NCBI GenBank assembly: GCA_021793745.1
Contig: JAJYSD010000024.1
Location: 1 to 8,725 of the forward strand
Length of the DNA: 8,725 nucleotides
Reading direction: 5' to 3'
From: Bacillota bacterium
Lineage (GTDB): Bacteria > Bacillota > Bacilli > Thermoactinomycetales > DSM-44946
Shown here piece after piece: positions 1 to 6,324 of the stretch (position 1 is the first letter of the stretch; each line of letters begins with the position of its first letter). Below the pieces are notes generated by a model. That model was not told where the DNA came from. It saw nothing but the letters and a program-made list of their open reading frames with translations, and did no database searches. A program made the translations under genes and the position numbers.

Positions 1-427
<427 letters not shown>

Positions 428-550
428 TTGGTGGGGTAAGGCAACGGGAGTTTCTCAAAGGACGGAATGGAGTCAACGTCGGAAAGACCCCATCACCGGG
501 AAATGGGACGGGAAAAATCAGCGATGTCATCCCCCGGGAGGCTCTTCATT

Positions 551-1417
551 TTAGGATTTCGTCCGGCGCATCCCTTCCGACAGGAAGGGTTGCGCTTTTT
601 TTTCGGTTTGCCCGGCTTGTTCATCGTTCTTTTGGAGATAAGGTCTGATCAAGTCCGGCAGCATTTTTTTCGCTCGGATCAGGTAATCGTACAGGGCTTC
701 TCTTTCCACCCGCGATACATTCCAATCCTTTGGGATGGATGCGATGACTTGACGGATTTGTTTGTTCGACAGCTGCTGAATCTTATCCAGATAGCGGGCA
801 AAGTCTTCCTGGCGACTCTGCCGTTTGCACCAACGATAGAAGGCATTCAATTTCAGTTTTTGCGGCAGGAATCGAAGGGCCGCCGGTGTCCAACGGCATT
901 CCCTTTTGTGGGTCCAATAATCGAAATAGGAAAAACTGTGACCCTGGTCGATCATATACAGCTGGTAGTCGTGGCCCCGGGATGTCGGCCGCAGGAGGAT
1001 GTTTCTGTTCCTGCGGTCAATGTTGCTGACCCATTGATCAAATACGATGATTCCGGCAAAATGCTTGCGATTGACAATGTTCAATTTGGGCAGAGACTCC
1101 TTGTCGATTTTGTTGAGGCAGTTGGGAATGAATTGGCTGGCAAACTGATGGCCGGGTCGGAAGCGATATCGGAACAAAACGGGATTCTCCTTAAAAAATG
1201 GTTTGCCTATGTGCACGATTTTGAAAGGGGGGACGGGAAGGCCGAGGAGTTGGGCCAGCCTGCCGGCCACGTATTCATTGACAAGGGCCCGGGTACCTTG
1301 GACGGGGTTGTTTTTAAATTTGACGATATATTGGCGTCCGTCGCTGAAGAGGATCAGTTGCGGACGGGAACTCCCCCTGGGCATCCCTCGAATACGCTTG
1401 ACGGGTTGTATCGTCAT
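551..1417 (-). CDS. HipA-like kinase-fold protein (HipA_2 type)
   Basis: A 288-residue protein that I recognise as the HipA-like kinase family common in Bacillales, a shorter relative of the HipA serine/threonine kinase. Kinase-like elements are in order: a beta-3-type lysine in 'YIVKF' (about K33), a glutamate in the following helix in 'LVNEYVAGRLA' (about E48), a catalytic-loop-like stretch 'FDQWVSNIDRRNRNIL' (D127, N132, D134, N139), and a metal-binding-like aspartate in 'MIDQGHSF' (D157). Active-site residues therefore look intact, but the substrate is unknown. There is no HipB-like antitoxin next to it, so it should not be called a toxin. The ATG at 1417 has an AAAAGGATGG ribosome binding site about 10 nt upstream. 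It lies 63 bp after the YheC/YheD-like gene on the same strand with no terminator between, so co-transcription is likely. The last 17 residues are basic and partly encoded by the ligA terminator. The fold assignment is fairly sure; the function is not. Confidence 0.82.
   Translation of the reverse strand: MTIQPVKRIRGMPRGSSRPQLILFSDGRQYIVKFKNNPVQGTRALVNEYVAGRLAQLLGLPVPPFKIVHIGKPFFKENPVLFRYRFRPGHQFASQFIPNCLNKIDKESLPKLNIVNRKHFAGIIVFDQWVSNIDRRNRNILLRPTSRGHDYQLYMIDQGHSFSYFDYWTHKRECRWTPAALRFLPQKLKLNAFYRWCKRQSRQEDFARYLDKIQQLSNKQIRQVIASIPKDWNVSRVEREALYDYLIRAKKMLPDLIRPYLQKNDEQAGQTEKKAQPFLSEGMRRTKS
566..603 (+). terminator. Intrinsic terminator of the ligA transcript
   Basis: A 13-bp stem (566–578 paired with 583–595, one mismatch) encloses a GACA tetraloop and is followed by eight T residues at 596–603. 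The T tract lies only on the plus-strand side, so it stops transcription coming from ligA. It sits inside the last codons of the convergent HipA-like gene, so the two transcripts overlap tail to tail by about 50 bases. Confidence 0.92.
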
Positions 1418-1480
1418 GTTTAAACCATCCTTTTATCATTGAATTTATGACGGGTTTCGGGCTTGCTCCGGTGGTACGCG

Positions 1481-2569
1481 CTAAACGGCCGGATTTGGCT
1501 GTTGGGAGGATAATAAAAACTTTGCGTAACACATGGGGTGGAAGTAGGTATTTTGGAACAATCGGTATTCTCCAGCCGAATGGAAGGAATATCGCAGATC
1601 CCGGAAGTTTACTTCGATAAACCAGGGCTTTCCTTTTTCATCGACCCCGATATCCAAGCCGGCATCGGCAAAAGCGGGATGGGATGCCTCCAAGGTTTGG
1701 CAAACGTCCAAAGCCAGGCTTCCGATCTTTTTCAGAAGCTCTTCGGGGTTTTTATCGGGAAATGCATGGGATAAAACGCTCCTTGCCGGGACGGCCTTTC
1801 CGTTCCGGGAAAGGTTGGTCAGCATTCCCCTTGGTGGAGCCACCTTGGCCACCACCCCGCTGAGTTGCCAGCGCCCTTCCGCTCCCTTCTGCACCGATAC
1901 CCGGAGGTCGAAGGGGGAACCGTGATAGTTGGCCAAGGGGATGCCCTGCTGGAGGAGATAACCGCGTTTGGAGGATTTTTTTGCGAGAAGCCTTTTCAAT
2001 TGATCCTCGGAAAGCGTTTGTCCCTTCCTTTGATGGGATTGAAGCAGATATTGGCCTTCGCCCATAGCTTCGATTTTGAGGATATCATGCCCGAGGGATC
2101 CACAAACGGGTTTGATAAAGATCGCGGGATGCCTCTGAAACATTTTCAGAACCGAATCCCCATCGCATCCTTGACGGGTATCGGGAAGGTGGGGCCGGAG
2201 ACGGGCGTTTTGCTGGAGCAAATGGTGAATCCGCCATTTGTTGCGGTTGATCGGAGGATTAAACAATCCTTTGCCCAAGTGCCGGGAAAGGGTGGCCAGT
2301 TTCGGGGAGGTTGACAATATTCGTTTGTGGATCACCGGGGGAATGGGTTGGACGGCGCGTATATATCGCTTCTCGGACGGATCCCAGACAAATCCCGACA
2401 CTTGTCCCTGCTGAAGGTCCAAACCTCGCAGGTCAAACAGGATGGGGCTGATGCCGATTCGATTTCCGCATTCAAAATAAAGTTCCGCCCGCTCATGGGT
2501 CGGTTTTTTTGAAACAATTCGCTTTAGTACGGGACGAGCCAATAAAATTCCGACGGAGTGCTTTATCAA
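1481..2569 (-). CDS. YheC/YheD family endospore coat-associated ATP-grasp protein
   Basis: A protein of 362 residues (from the TTG at 2569) matching the YheC/YheD family, sporulation-associated proteins with an ATP-grasp fold whose reaction is not established. The N-terminal region has the family pattern 'VGILLA…ERAELYFECGNRIG' and 'GFVWDPSEKRYIRA'. The ATP-grasp region follows: 'AIFIKPVCGSLGHDILKI' (nucleotide-binding lysine), 'GSPFDLRVSVQ', 'GVVAKVAPPRGMLTN', and the metal-ligand motif 'WFIEVNFRDLRY' with its E-x-N pair. Start choice: a GTG at 2578 would lie inside the ribosome binding site AAAGGGGGTG (2576–2585), whereas the in-frame TTG at 2569 is correctly spaced 8 nt after it. I therefore prefer TTG, which removes three residues. 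It leads a probable two-gene transcript with the HipA-like gene, suggesting a shared, perhaps spore-envelope, role. This last point is inference. Confidence 0.9.
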   Translation of the reverse strand: MIKHSVGILLARPVLKRIVSKKPTHERAELYFECGNRIGISPILFDLRGLDLQQGQVSGFVWDPSEKRYIRAVQPIPPVIHKRILSTSPKLATLSRHLGKGLFNPPINRNKWRIHHLLQQNARLRPHLPDTRQGCDGDSVLKMFQRHPAIFIKPVCGSLGHDILKIEAMGEGQYLLQSHQRKGQTLSEDQLKRLLAKKSSKRGYLLQQGIPLANYHGSPFDLRVSVQKGAEGRWQLSGVVAKVAPPRGMLTNLSRNGKAVPARSVLSHAFPDKNPEELLKKIGSLALDVCQTLEASHPAFADAGLDIGVDEKGKPWFIEVNFRDLRYSFHSAGEYRLFQNTYFHPMCYAKFLLSSQQPNPAV

Positions 2570-2575
2570 ATGAAA

Positions 2576-2585
2576 CACCCCCTTT
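2576..2585 (-). promoter_or_regulatory. Ribosome binding site that decides a TTG start
   Basis: AAAGGGGGTG on the minus strand closely matches the complement of the 16S rRNA 3' end. It overlaps the GTG at 2578, so initiation there is physically unlikely. The next in-frame start, TTG at 2569, is 8 nt downstream of the G run, which is close to the optimum. Confidence 0.7.
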
Positions 2586-2689
2586 CTGCCAACTTATGTT
2601 TTCAGAGGATCGTGGTATAGGCAGACAAGGGGGCTTCAACAATATCCGCTTTCGCATACCGGTCGATGGGTTCGGCATCCCGACAGCTT

Positions 2690-2794
2690 CTATGGCCAGG
2701 AGATCTCAGCCGCGCCGAGGGCCGGCCTTTTTTCGGAGAATTGAGACAAAGGGGGATAAAAGAAGGGGAAAGGGACGGAAAACGGGTATATCAT
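2690..2794 (-). CDS. Hypothetical small ORF (34 aa) overlapping the regulator stop codon
   Basis: An ATG at 2794 overlaps the TGA of the XRE–TPR gene in an ATGA arrangement. The frame runs 34 codons to a TAG at 2690–2692. A GGAAG purine run directly abuts the ATG, so spacing is poor unless translation is coupled to the upstream gene. The product starts MIYPFSVPFPFFYPPLSQF and ends in a more polar tail. It is hydrophobic and rich in aromatics and prolines, but lacks the basic N-terminus of an ordinary export signal. Its position just 3' of a TPR regulator is where pro-peptide genes of Rap- and PlcR-type receptors often lie, which is the only reason to list it. It may be a chance ORF. Confidence 0.2.
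   Translation of the reverse strand: MIYPFSVPFPFFYPPLSQFSEKRPALGAAEISWP
2708..2733 (+). terminator. Weak terminator-like hairpin, plus-strand orientation
   Basis: A bulged GC-rich hairpin (GCCG/CGGC plus GCC/GGC around a GAG loop) is followed by six T residues at 2728–2733 on the plus strand. Both flanking genes are on the minus strand, so no plus-strand gene obviously needs it. It could limit antisense transcription, or be chance in GC-rich DNA. The A-tract side faces the minus strand, so it is not a good terminator for the regulator gene. Confidence 0.25.
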
Positions 2795-4116
2795 CTTCCT
2801 TCAAAGCGGCTGAAGGGTCGTTGGGTTGTGCGGCGGGCGATGACCGATTCCGGCAATTCGGAGTCGAAGTCGATGGGCGGAATCAGCCGGCCGTAATTTT
2901 CGGCGGCGATGGTCAAGTACTTGACGGCTTCCTGCGGTTGGCCCGCCTCACTTAAAAACTGGCCGAGGGTTTGAGCGGTCCGGGCTGTCTTTTCATAAAT
3001 GCCGAGGGAGAGAAACATTTCGATCGCCAGGCGATAGCAGGATTCAAAGCGCCTGAGATTCCCCTCTGCATGGTAGATCATGCCGAGGTAAACCAGGCAT
3101 TCCGCATACAAATTGGACCGTTCCCTCAACCGCTTCATCGCGGATTTAATATATCGTTTGGCTTTCTTCAGGTCGCCTGTGCTCAGAAAGGTGTACCCGA
3201 GGGATTGGTGGACCACTCCGATTTCCCAGTCCGGCAACTTTTTCGGATCGCCCACCCGGATCGATTGGTGAAAGAGCCGAATGGCAGTGCGGTAGTCGCC
3301 GCACTTCATATGACAGATGCCCATCCCGTGGTAGGCCCTGGAAGCGTACAGATGACAAAGGAGGAAATGATTGCACATGCGGATAATCCGTTCAAACAGA
3401 AGGATCGCTTCTTGGTATTCTTTGATGTAGCAGAGGCAGGTTCCCTTGAGATGCAAAAGATTGCACACTTCCAGCAGACGGTCGTGCCGGTTCATGATCT
3501 CCAGGGCTTTGTCCGCGTAAAGGATTCCGATCGACGGGTTGGCCAGGAGGACATAGGTTTTTCCGAGATTGCTGTAAACGTAACCCTTTTCGATATCATC
3601 TGTAATTTCGGGGAGCAATCGTTTCGCCGCCAGGTAATGATGGAGCGCCTTTTCAAAGTGTCCTCTCCGGTATTGGATGTTTCCCTTGACACGCAGGTAG
3701 GGCACCCGGATGGCGGGGCACTCCAAATAGGATTTCCACCGCTCTTCAAACTGTTCCAGCAATTTCTGGGAATGGTCGGGGCTGCTTCGGTGTTCCAACA
3801 GGTTGAGTTCCAGCAGTTCGATCTGAACCAGCAGATCGGGATCCGAAACGGTGGAGGCCAGGGAACGCAGGGACTGAATCGTTTCTTCGGAGGTGTCATG
3901 TTCCTCGTAATTCAGGGCCGTTCGGGCCCGCTCCACCAATTCCCGAAACTGCTTCTCCTTTTTGGCGTCCCGAATCCCCATCAGCGTTTCCGGATCCGTT
4001 TTCAGCCGCCCTGCCAGCAGTTTTAAAATATCCTCACCGGGCGTTGCCTTTTCATTTTCGATCAGGCTGAGATAGGGAACGGAGATGATTCCCTCCGCCA
4101 ACTGTCTTTGGGTCAT
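2791..4116 (-). CDS. XRE-family regulator with TPR repeats (RRNPP-like); coding probably extends upstream to 4161
   Basis: A cytoplasmic regulator with an N-terminal Cro/C1-type helix-turn-helix and a C-terminal TPR array. From the first ATG (4116) the HTH core is 'MTQRQLAEGIISVPYLSLIE' and 'NEKATPGEDILKLLAGRL', followed by a linker and about seven TPR-like units between residues 137 and 410 (for example 'NLGKTYVLLANPSIG', 'GMGICHMKCGDYRTAIRLF', 'SLGYTFLSTGDLKKAKRYI'). This layout and size resemble peptide-binding RRNPP receptors such as NprR, but no ligand can be assigned. The ATG at 4116 is probably not the true start. Helix 1 of the HTH ('GYNIRRRRKTLG') is encoded in frame just upstream, back to a TGA at 4168–4170, with no ATG, GTG or TTG. 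A strong ribosome binding site points to an ATC at 4159–4161. The coordinates given are the first canonical start. The gene has its own sigma-A promoter at 4209–4236. The family call is secure, the start is not. Confidence 0.9.
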   Translation of the reverse strand: MTQRQLAEGIISVPYLSLIENEKATPGEDILKLLAGRLKTDPETLMGIRDAKKEKQFRELVERARTALNYEEHDTSEETIQSLRSLASTVSDPDLLVQIELLELNLLEHRSSPDHSQKLLEQFEERWKSYLECPAIRVPYLRVKGNIQYRRGHFEKALHHYLAAKRLLPEITDDIEKGYVYSNLGKTYVLLANPSIGILYADKALEIMNRHDRLLEVCNLLHLKGTCLCYIKEYQEAILLFERIIRMCNHFLLCHLYASRAYHGMGICHMKCGDYRTAIRLFHQSIRVGDPKKLPDWEIGVVHQSLGYTFLSTGDLKKAKRYIKSAMKRLRERSNLYAECLVYLGMIYHAEGNLRRFESCYRLAIEMFLSLGIYEKTARTAQTLGQFLSEAGQPQEAVKYLTIAAENYGRLIPPIDFDSELPESVIARRTTQRPFSRFEGR

Positions 4117-4167
4117 GCCCAGGGTTTTCCGACGGCGACGAATGTTGTAGCCCAGGCCGATCTGCTG

Positions 4168-4176
4168 TCACCCCCC
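4168..4176 (-). promoter_or_regulatory. Strong ribosome binding site pointing at an ATC codon
   Basis: GGGGGGTGA on the minus strand lies nine nucleotides (counted from the G run) before an ATC at 4159–4161, which is in frame with the XRE–TPR gene. No other purine-rich site precedes the later ATG at 4116; the bases just before that codon (AAACCCTGGGC) are a poor site. The in-frame TGA forms part of this ribosome binding site, so the protein cannot begin further upstream. A single change ATC to ATG would give a perfect start. Confidence 0.65.
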
Positions 4177-4208
4177 AACTGGCTGCGGGATGTGGTACTT
4201 GTAAAACC

Positions 4209-4236
4209 ATCATACCTGGAACCGGCCGCGTGTCAA
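4209..4236 (-). promoter_or_regulatory. Sigma-A promoter of the XRE–TPR regulator
   Basis: On the minus strand a perfect −35 TTGACA (4231–4236) is followed, after a 16-bp spacer, by the −10 TATGAT (4209–4214). Transcription should begin near 4202, giving a leader of about 40 nt that reaches the ribosome binding site at 4168–4176. This makes initiation near 4161 much more natural than at 4116. Confidence 0.8.
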
Positions 4237-4245
4237 GGAAAATCT

Positions 4246-4358
4246 CCCCTTCGAAAGGGCTTTCATCGGGAGGTTTTAAAACATTTTCGAAAGAGGGGCA
4301 TGTTTTGGTCGTAATATTTGTCGTCTGATGTCGAATAGAGTCGAAGTTTTAAAAACAT
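4246..4358. repeat. Two pairs of short palindromic repeats upstream of the regulator promoter
   Basis: Two motifs alternate. TTCGAAAG followed by a G run occurs at 4250–4260, where it is part of the palindrome CCCTTCGAAAGGG, and again at 4286–4299. The palindrome GTTTTAAAACAT occurs at 4273–4284 and, with one extra A, at 4346–4358. The first copy lies about 10 bp upstream of the −35 box of the regulator promoter. The copies are spaced 36 and 73 bp apart. This could be an operator array for the regulator itself or for another protein, but the assignment is inference. Confidence 0.4.
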
Positions 4359-4437
4359 CGTTTACCCGTTCCATAGTAAAATAAGAGGTAGCCTCAGCTT
4401 GTGAAACTGAGTCTTATGATCTTGGTCTCGCCCTCGG

Positions 4438-4471
4438 GGGATTGCCTTTTCAAAGGCAATCCCTCTTTTTT
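4438..4471 (+). terminator. Orphan intrinsic terminator, possible small-RNA end or attenuator
   Basis: GGGATTGCCTTT (4438–4449) pairs perfectly with AAAGGCAATCCC (4452–4463), and the innermost pairs probably open to form the loop. TCTTTTTT follows at 4464–4471. The strand bias of the T tract gives plus-strand direction. No gene lies upstream on that strand for the whole intergenic region, so it must end a short untranslated transcript starting somewhere in about 4300–4400, or act as an attenuator for the gene at 4630. I could not identify a convincing promoter for that transcript. Confidence 0.85.
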
Positions 4472-4505
4472 ACCCAAAAGGGGGGCTGGATCGGGAAAGA
4501 ATCGT

Positions 4506-4511
4506 TATAAT
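4506..4511 (+). promoter_or_regulatory. Possible −10 box for the transglutaminase operon
   Basis: A perfect TATAAT, in the context CGTTATAATGTT, lies after the orphan terminator and about 120 nt before the GTG start at 4630. No good −35 hexamer sits 16–18 bp upstream, so this is either an activator-dependent promoter or chance. Confidence 0.35.
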
Positions 4512-4629
4512 GTTACTGATGGGATCCGTGCGGGGTTTAAATCGATAAACAAGCAGGTCAAACGTCTCCCTGTTCGTTTTTACCGGAGCGATCCGATAAA
4601 AGAGAAATGGGAAAGATGGGGGAAAGTCA

Positions 4630-6312
4630 GTGAAACATCGGTCTCGGTTGGTGATTTTTTGCCTGATCATTTTATCCCTTGTATCTGCCGCCGCCTGCAG
4701 CGGATTGGGCGTTCTCAGCGGAAAACCAAAGGATAAGTGGCAGCAGCTGGTGGAGCAGGAAAACGAAAAGATCGATCTGAAGCCGTTAAAACTGGAACCC
4801 TACGCCAAAGAGGTCGGCGGCGAGCTTCAGGAACCCCGTTATGAGAAGTTTGCGGTCAACAGCTCCTTTACGGTGGCCGGATCGGTCGAAAAAACGGCGG
4901 GGATGAAGTCGAAGCACGTTTGGATCGAAATCGAGAAGAAGGGCGGGAAAGGGCTCCTCGGAGGAAAGAATTTTTCCTACTACGCGCCCCTCAAAGGCGG
5001 AACCTTCCGGCAGAAGGTGCAGCTGTTCGCCGGGAAGGGGGAGTATCGCGTCACCGTCCGCATGCCGAGCGAAGCGTCCGAGGGATATTACCACGACTTT
5101 GCCCGGTTTGCAGTCGTCAATGTCAATCCGGAAATCAAGCGGGATATCGGCTGGACCCCTGCGGGAATGGAAGCGGGGCTGAAACTGACCCGGCCGAAAA
5201 CCGGGTACATCAAGGCGGACGGTGTCTTTGTCCTCAAGGGGAGCATTTCCGAATCCTATGGAAGCCCCTATATCATGGTCCTCGTGAAAAAAGGCTCCGA
5301 GAAATGGCAGCGGATGGTCCGGTTGAAGGACGGCCGGTTCGAGGTGAAGGTTCCGCTTTATTTTGGAAAAGGTCCCCACGAATTAAACGTCATGGTTCCG
5401 ATCCCGGACAGGGAAAGCTATTACCAGCAGGGGGCCACGCTGCTGGTGGAAAACACCTCCACCGAAAAGCGGGAGCCGATCAAATATTATAAACAGTATG
5501 AAGAGCGCGGAGTCCATTTGGAACATCCCGTGGCGGGCGGGGAGAAAGCCCGTATGAAATACCGGATCTCCGGGTCGATCGATCCGGAGGCGCCCGATGC
5601 GGCCCGGACCACTCATCTCATTATTCAGACCAAAAAAGACGGTGAAGAGGCGACCTATTTTCTCCCGGTGGACAATTATCGCTTTGACGGGGAGTTTTGG
5701 CTGCGTTTCGGACCCGGCAAGTACCGGGTGACCGTCAATGTGCCGGAAATCACCGATGAAAGGCGGGATTACTTTCGATTTTTCAGCGTGGCGGAATTTA
5801 CCGTGATCAATACGGCCAAGGAAGATAAGCGGTATCTGCTGCCGTCCCGGGGAATTCAGTCCGATTCGCGGAAAATCAAGGAATTGGCCAAGAAGTTGAC
5901 CGCCGGCAAGAAAAGCGATCGGAGCAAAGCCAGGGCGATCTACGATTATGTGGCGAAGAATATCACCTACGATGTGCAAAAGTATCGGAACGACGAGTTC
6001 GCCCTGGATGACAGTGCCCTGAAAACCCTGGAAACGGGAAAGGGAGTTTGCCAGGACTATACCTTCCTCGCCATCGCCCTCCTGCGCTCGATCGGGATGG
6101 AGGCCCGCTTCGTCGAGGGAATTGCCGACGGGATCCGTCATGCCTGGGTGGAGGTCAAGGTGGATGGTCGTTGGTTGACCATGGATCCCACCTGGGGTTC
6201 CGGCTACCTGCACCCGAACGGATGGTTTGTCAAAAGGTACAATCCGAAATACTTCGATCCTTCACCCGCCGAATTCCAAAAGACCCACACCCGCACCGGT
6301 GTGATGTATTGA
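4630..6312 (+). CDS. Transglutaminase-domain lipoprotein with three repeated N-terminal modules
   Basis: A 560-residue protein starting at GTG, with a GGGGG ribosome binding site 7 nt upstream. The N-terminus 'MKHRSRLVIFCLIILSLVSA' followed by AAC is a lipoprotein signal with the probable lipidated cysteine at residue 23; alanine at −3 makes the lipobox slightly atypical. Three related modules of about 90–100 residues follow (about 76–166, 184–276, 294–397). Each carries a 'GS(V/I)…' strand, a 'KGGTFRQKVQLFAGKGEYRV' or 'DGRFEVKVPLYFGKGPHELN'-like hairpin, and a 'F/L-V-V/E-N' end. They look like beta-sandwich domains. The C-terminus (about 415–530) is a transglutaminase-like cysteine peptidase core with the full triad: C474 in 'GKGVCQDYTFLAIALLRSIG', H504 in 'RHAWVEV' and D519 in 'TMDPTWG'. 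It is predicted to act on the outer face of the membrane, possibly as a protein cross-linker or peptidase. The substrate is unknown. The RluA-family gene follows immediately in the same operon. Confidence 0.9.
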   Translation: MKHRSRLVIFCLIILSLVSAAACSGLGVLSGKPKDKWQQLVEQENEKIDLKPLKLEPYAKEVGGELQEPRYEKFAVNSSFTVAGSVEKTAGMKSKHVWIEIEKKGGKGLLGGKNFSYYAPLKGGTFRQKVQLFAGKGEYRVTVRMPSEASEGYYHDFARFAVVNVNPEIKRDIGWTPAGMEAGLKLTRPKTGYIKADGVFVLKGSISESYGSPYIMVLVKKGSEKWQRMVRLKDGRFEVKVPLYFGKGPHELNVMVPIPDRESYYQQGATLLVENTSTEKREPIKYYKQYEERGVHLEHPVAGGEKARMKYRISGSIDPEAPDAARTTHLIIQTKKDGEEATYFLPVDNYRFDGEFWLRFGPGKYRVTVNVPEITDERRDYFRFFSVAEFTVINTAKEDKRYLLPSRGIQSDSRKIKELAKKLTAGKKSDRSKARAIYDYVAKNITYDVQKYRNDEFALDDSALKTLETGKGVCQDYTFLAIALLRSIGMEARFVEGIADGIRHAWVEVKVDGRWLTMDPTWGSGYLHPNGWFVKRYNPKYFDPSPAEFQKTHTRTGVMY

Positions 6313-6318
6313 AGGAGG
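6311..6318 (+). promoter_or_regulatory. Ribosome binding site of the RluA-family gene, overlapping the upstream stop
   Basis: GAAGGAGG begins inside the TGA stop of the transglutaminase gene (6310–6312). It directly touches the ATG at 6319, leaving no spacer, whereas the in-frame TTG at 6325 sits 6 nt after it. This favours the TTG start and translational coupling of the two genes. Confidence 0.7.
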
Positions 6319-6324
6319 ATGCCG

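Larger units (their letters stand above)
4162..4629. other. Divergent intergenic region, 468 bp, without a supported protein gene
   Basis: This gap separates the minus-strand XRE–TPR gene from the plus-strand transglutaminase gene. From left to right it holds the regulator's ribosome binding site and sigma-A promoter, AT-richer DNA with repeated palindromes (4246–4358), a short stretch with two small hairpin-forming segments (GAGG-TAG-CCTC at 4386–4396 and CTCAG…CTGAG from about 4393 to 4411), an intrinsic terminator (4438–4471), and a TATAAT box at 4506–4511. An open frame from 4401 to 4736 passes through the terminator, lacks a ribosome binding site and resembles nothing known to me, so I do not call it. 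Confidence 0.7.

Noticed and set aside
428..550. Small plus-strand gene just after ligA
   Set aside because: The frame starting at 424 has no family resemblance and continues through the terminator. The stretch reads as ordinary 3' untranslated DNA.
551..1417. Toxin–antitoxin interpretation of the HipA-like gene
   Set aside because: There is no HipB-like partner adjacent. The nearby XRE protein is separated by another gene and has a large TPR domain unlike HipB.
467..1423. 318-codon open frame on the plus strand, longer than the HipA-like gene opposite it
   Set aside because: It is antisense to a gene with recognisable kinase motifs, has no ribosome binding site, runs through the ligA terminator and shows no recognisable domain.
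2493..2678. 61-codon minus-strand frame with a basic 'MRKRILLKPP' stretch, considered as a signal pro-peptide
   Set aside because: No ribosome binding site, no hydrophobic export core, and half of it overlaps the YheC/YheD-like gene out of frame.
2590..2680. Sporulation (sigma-E-like) promoter before the YheC/YheD-like gene
   Set aside because: ATATT and CTATACCA elements exist on the minus strand but their spacing is several bases too long for the consensus.
2971..4026. 351-codon open frame on the plus strand
   Set aside because: It lies wholly opposite the XRE–TPR gene, whose repeats are clear on the minus strand. It is a mirror effect of codon bias.
4401..4736. 111-codon plus-strand frame starting GTG at 4401
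   Set aside because: It passes through a perfect terminator, lacks a ribosome binding site and overlaps the signal peptide of the transglutaminase lipoprotein in another frame.
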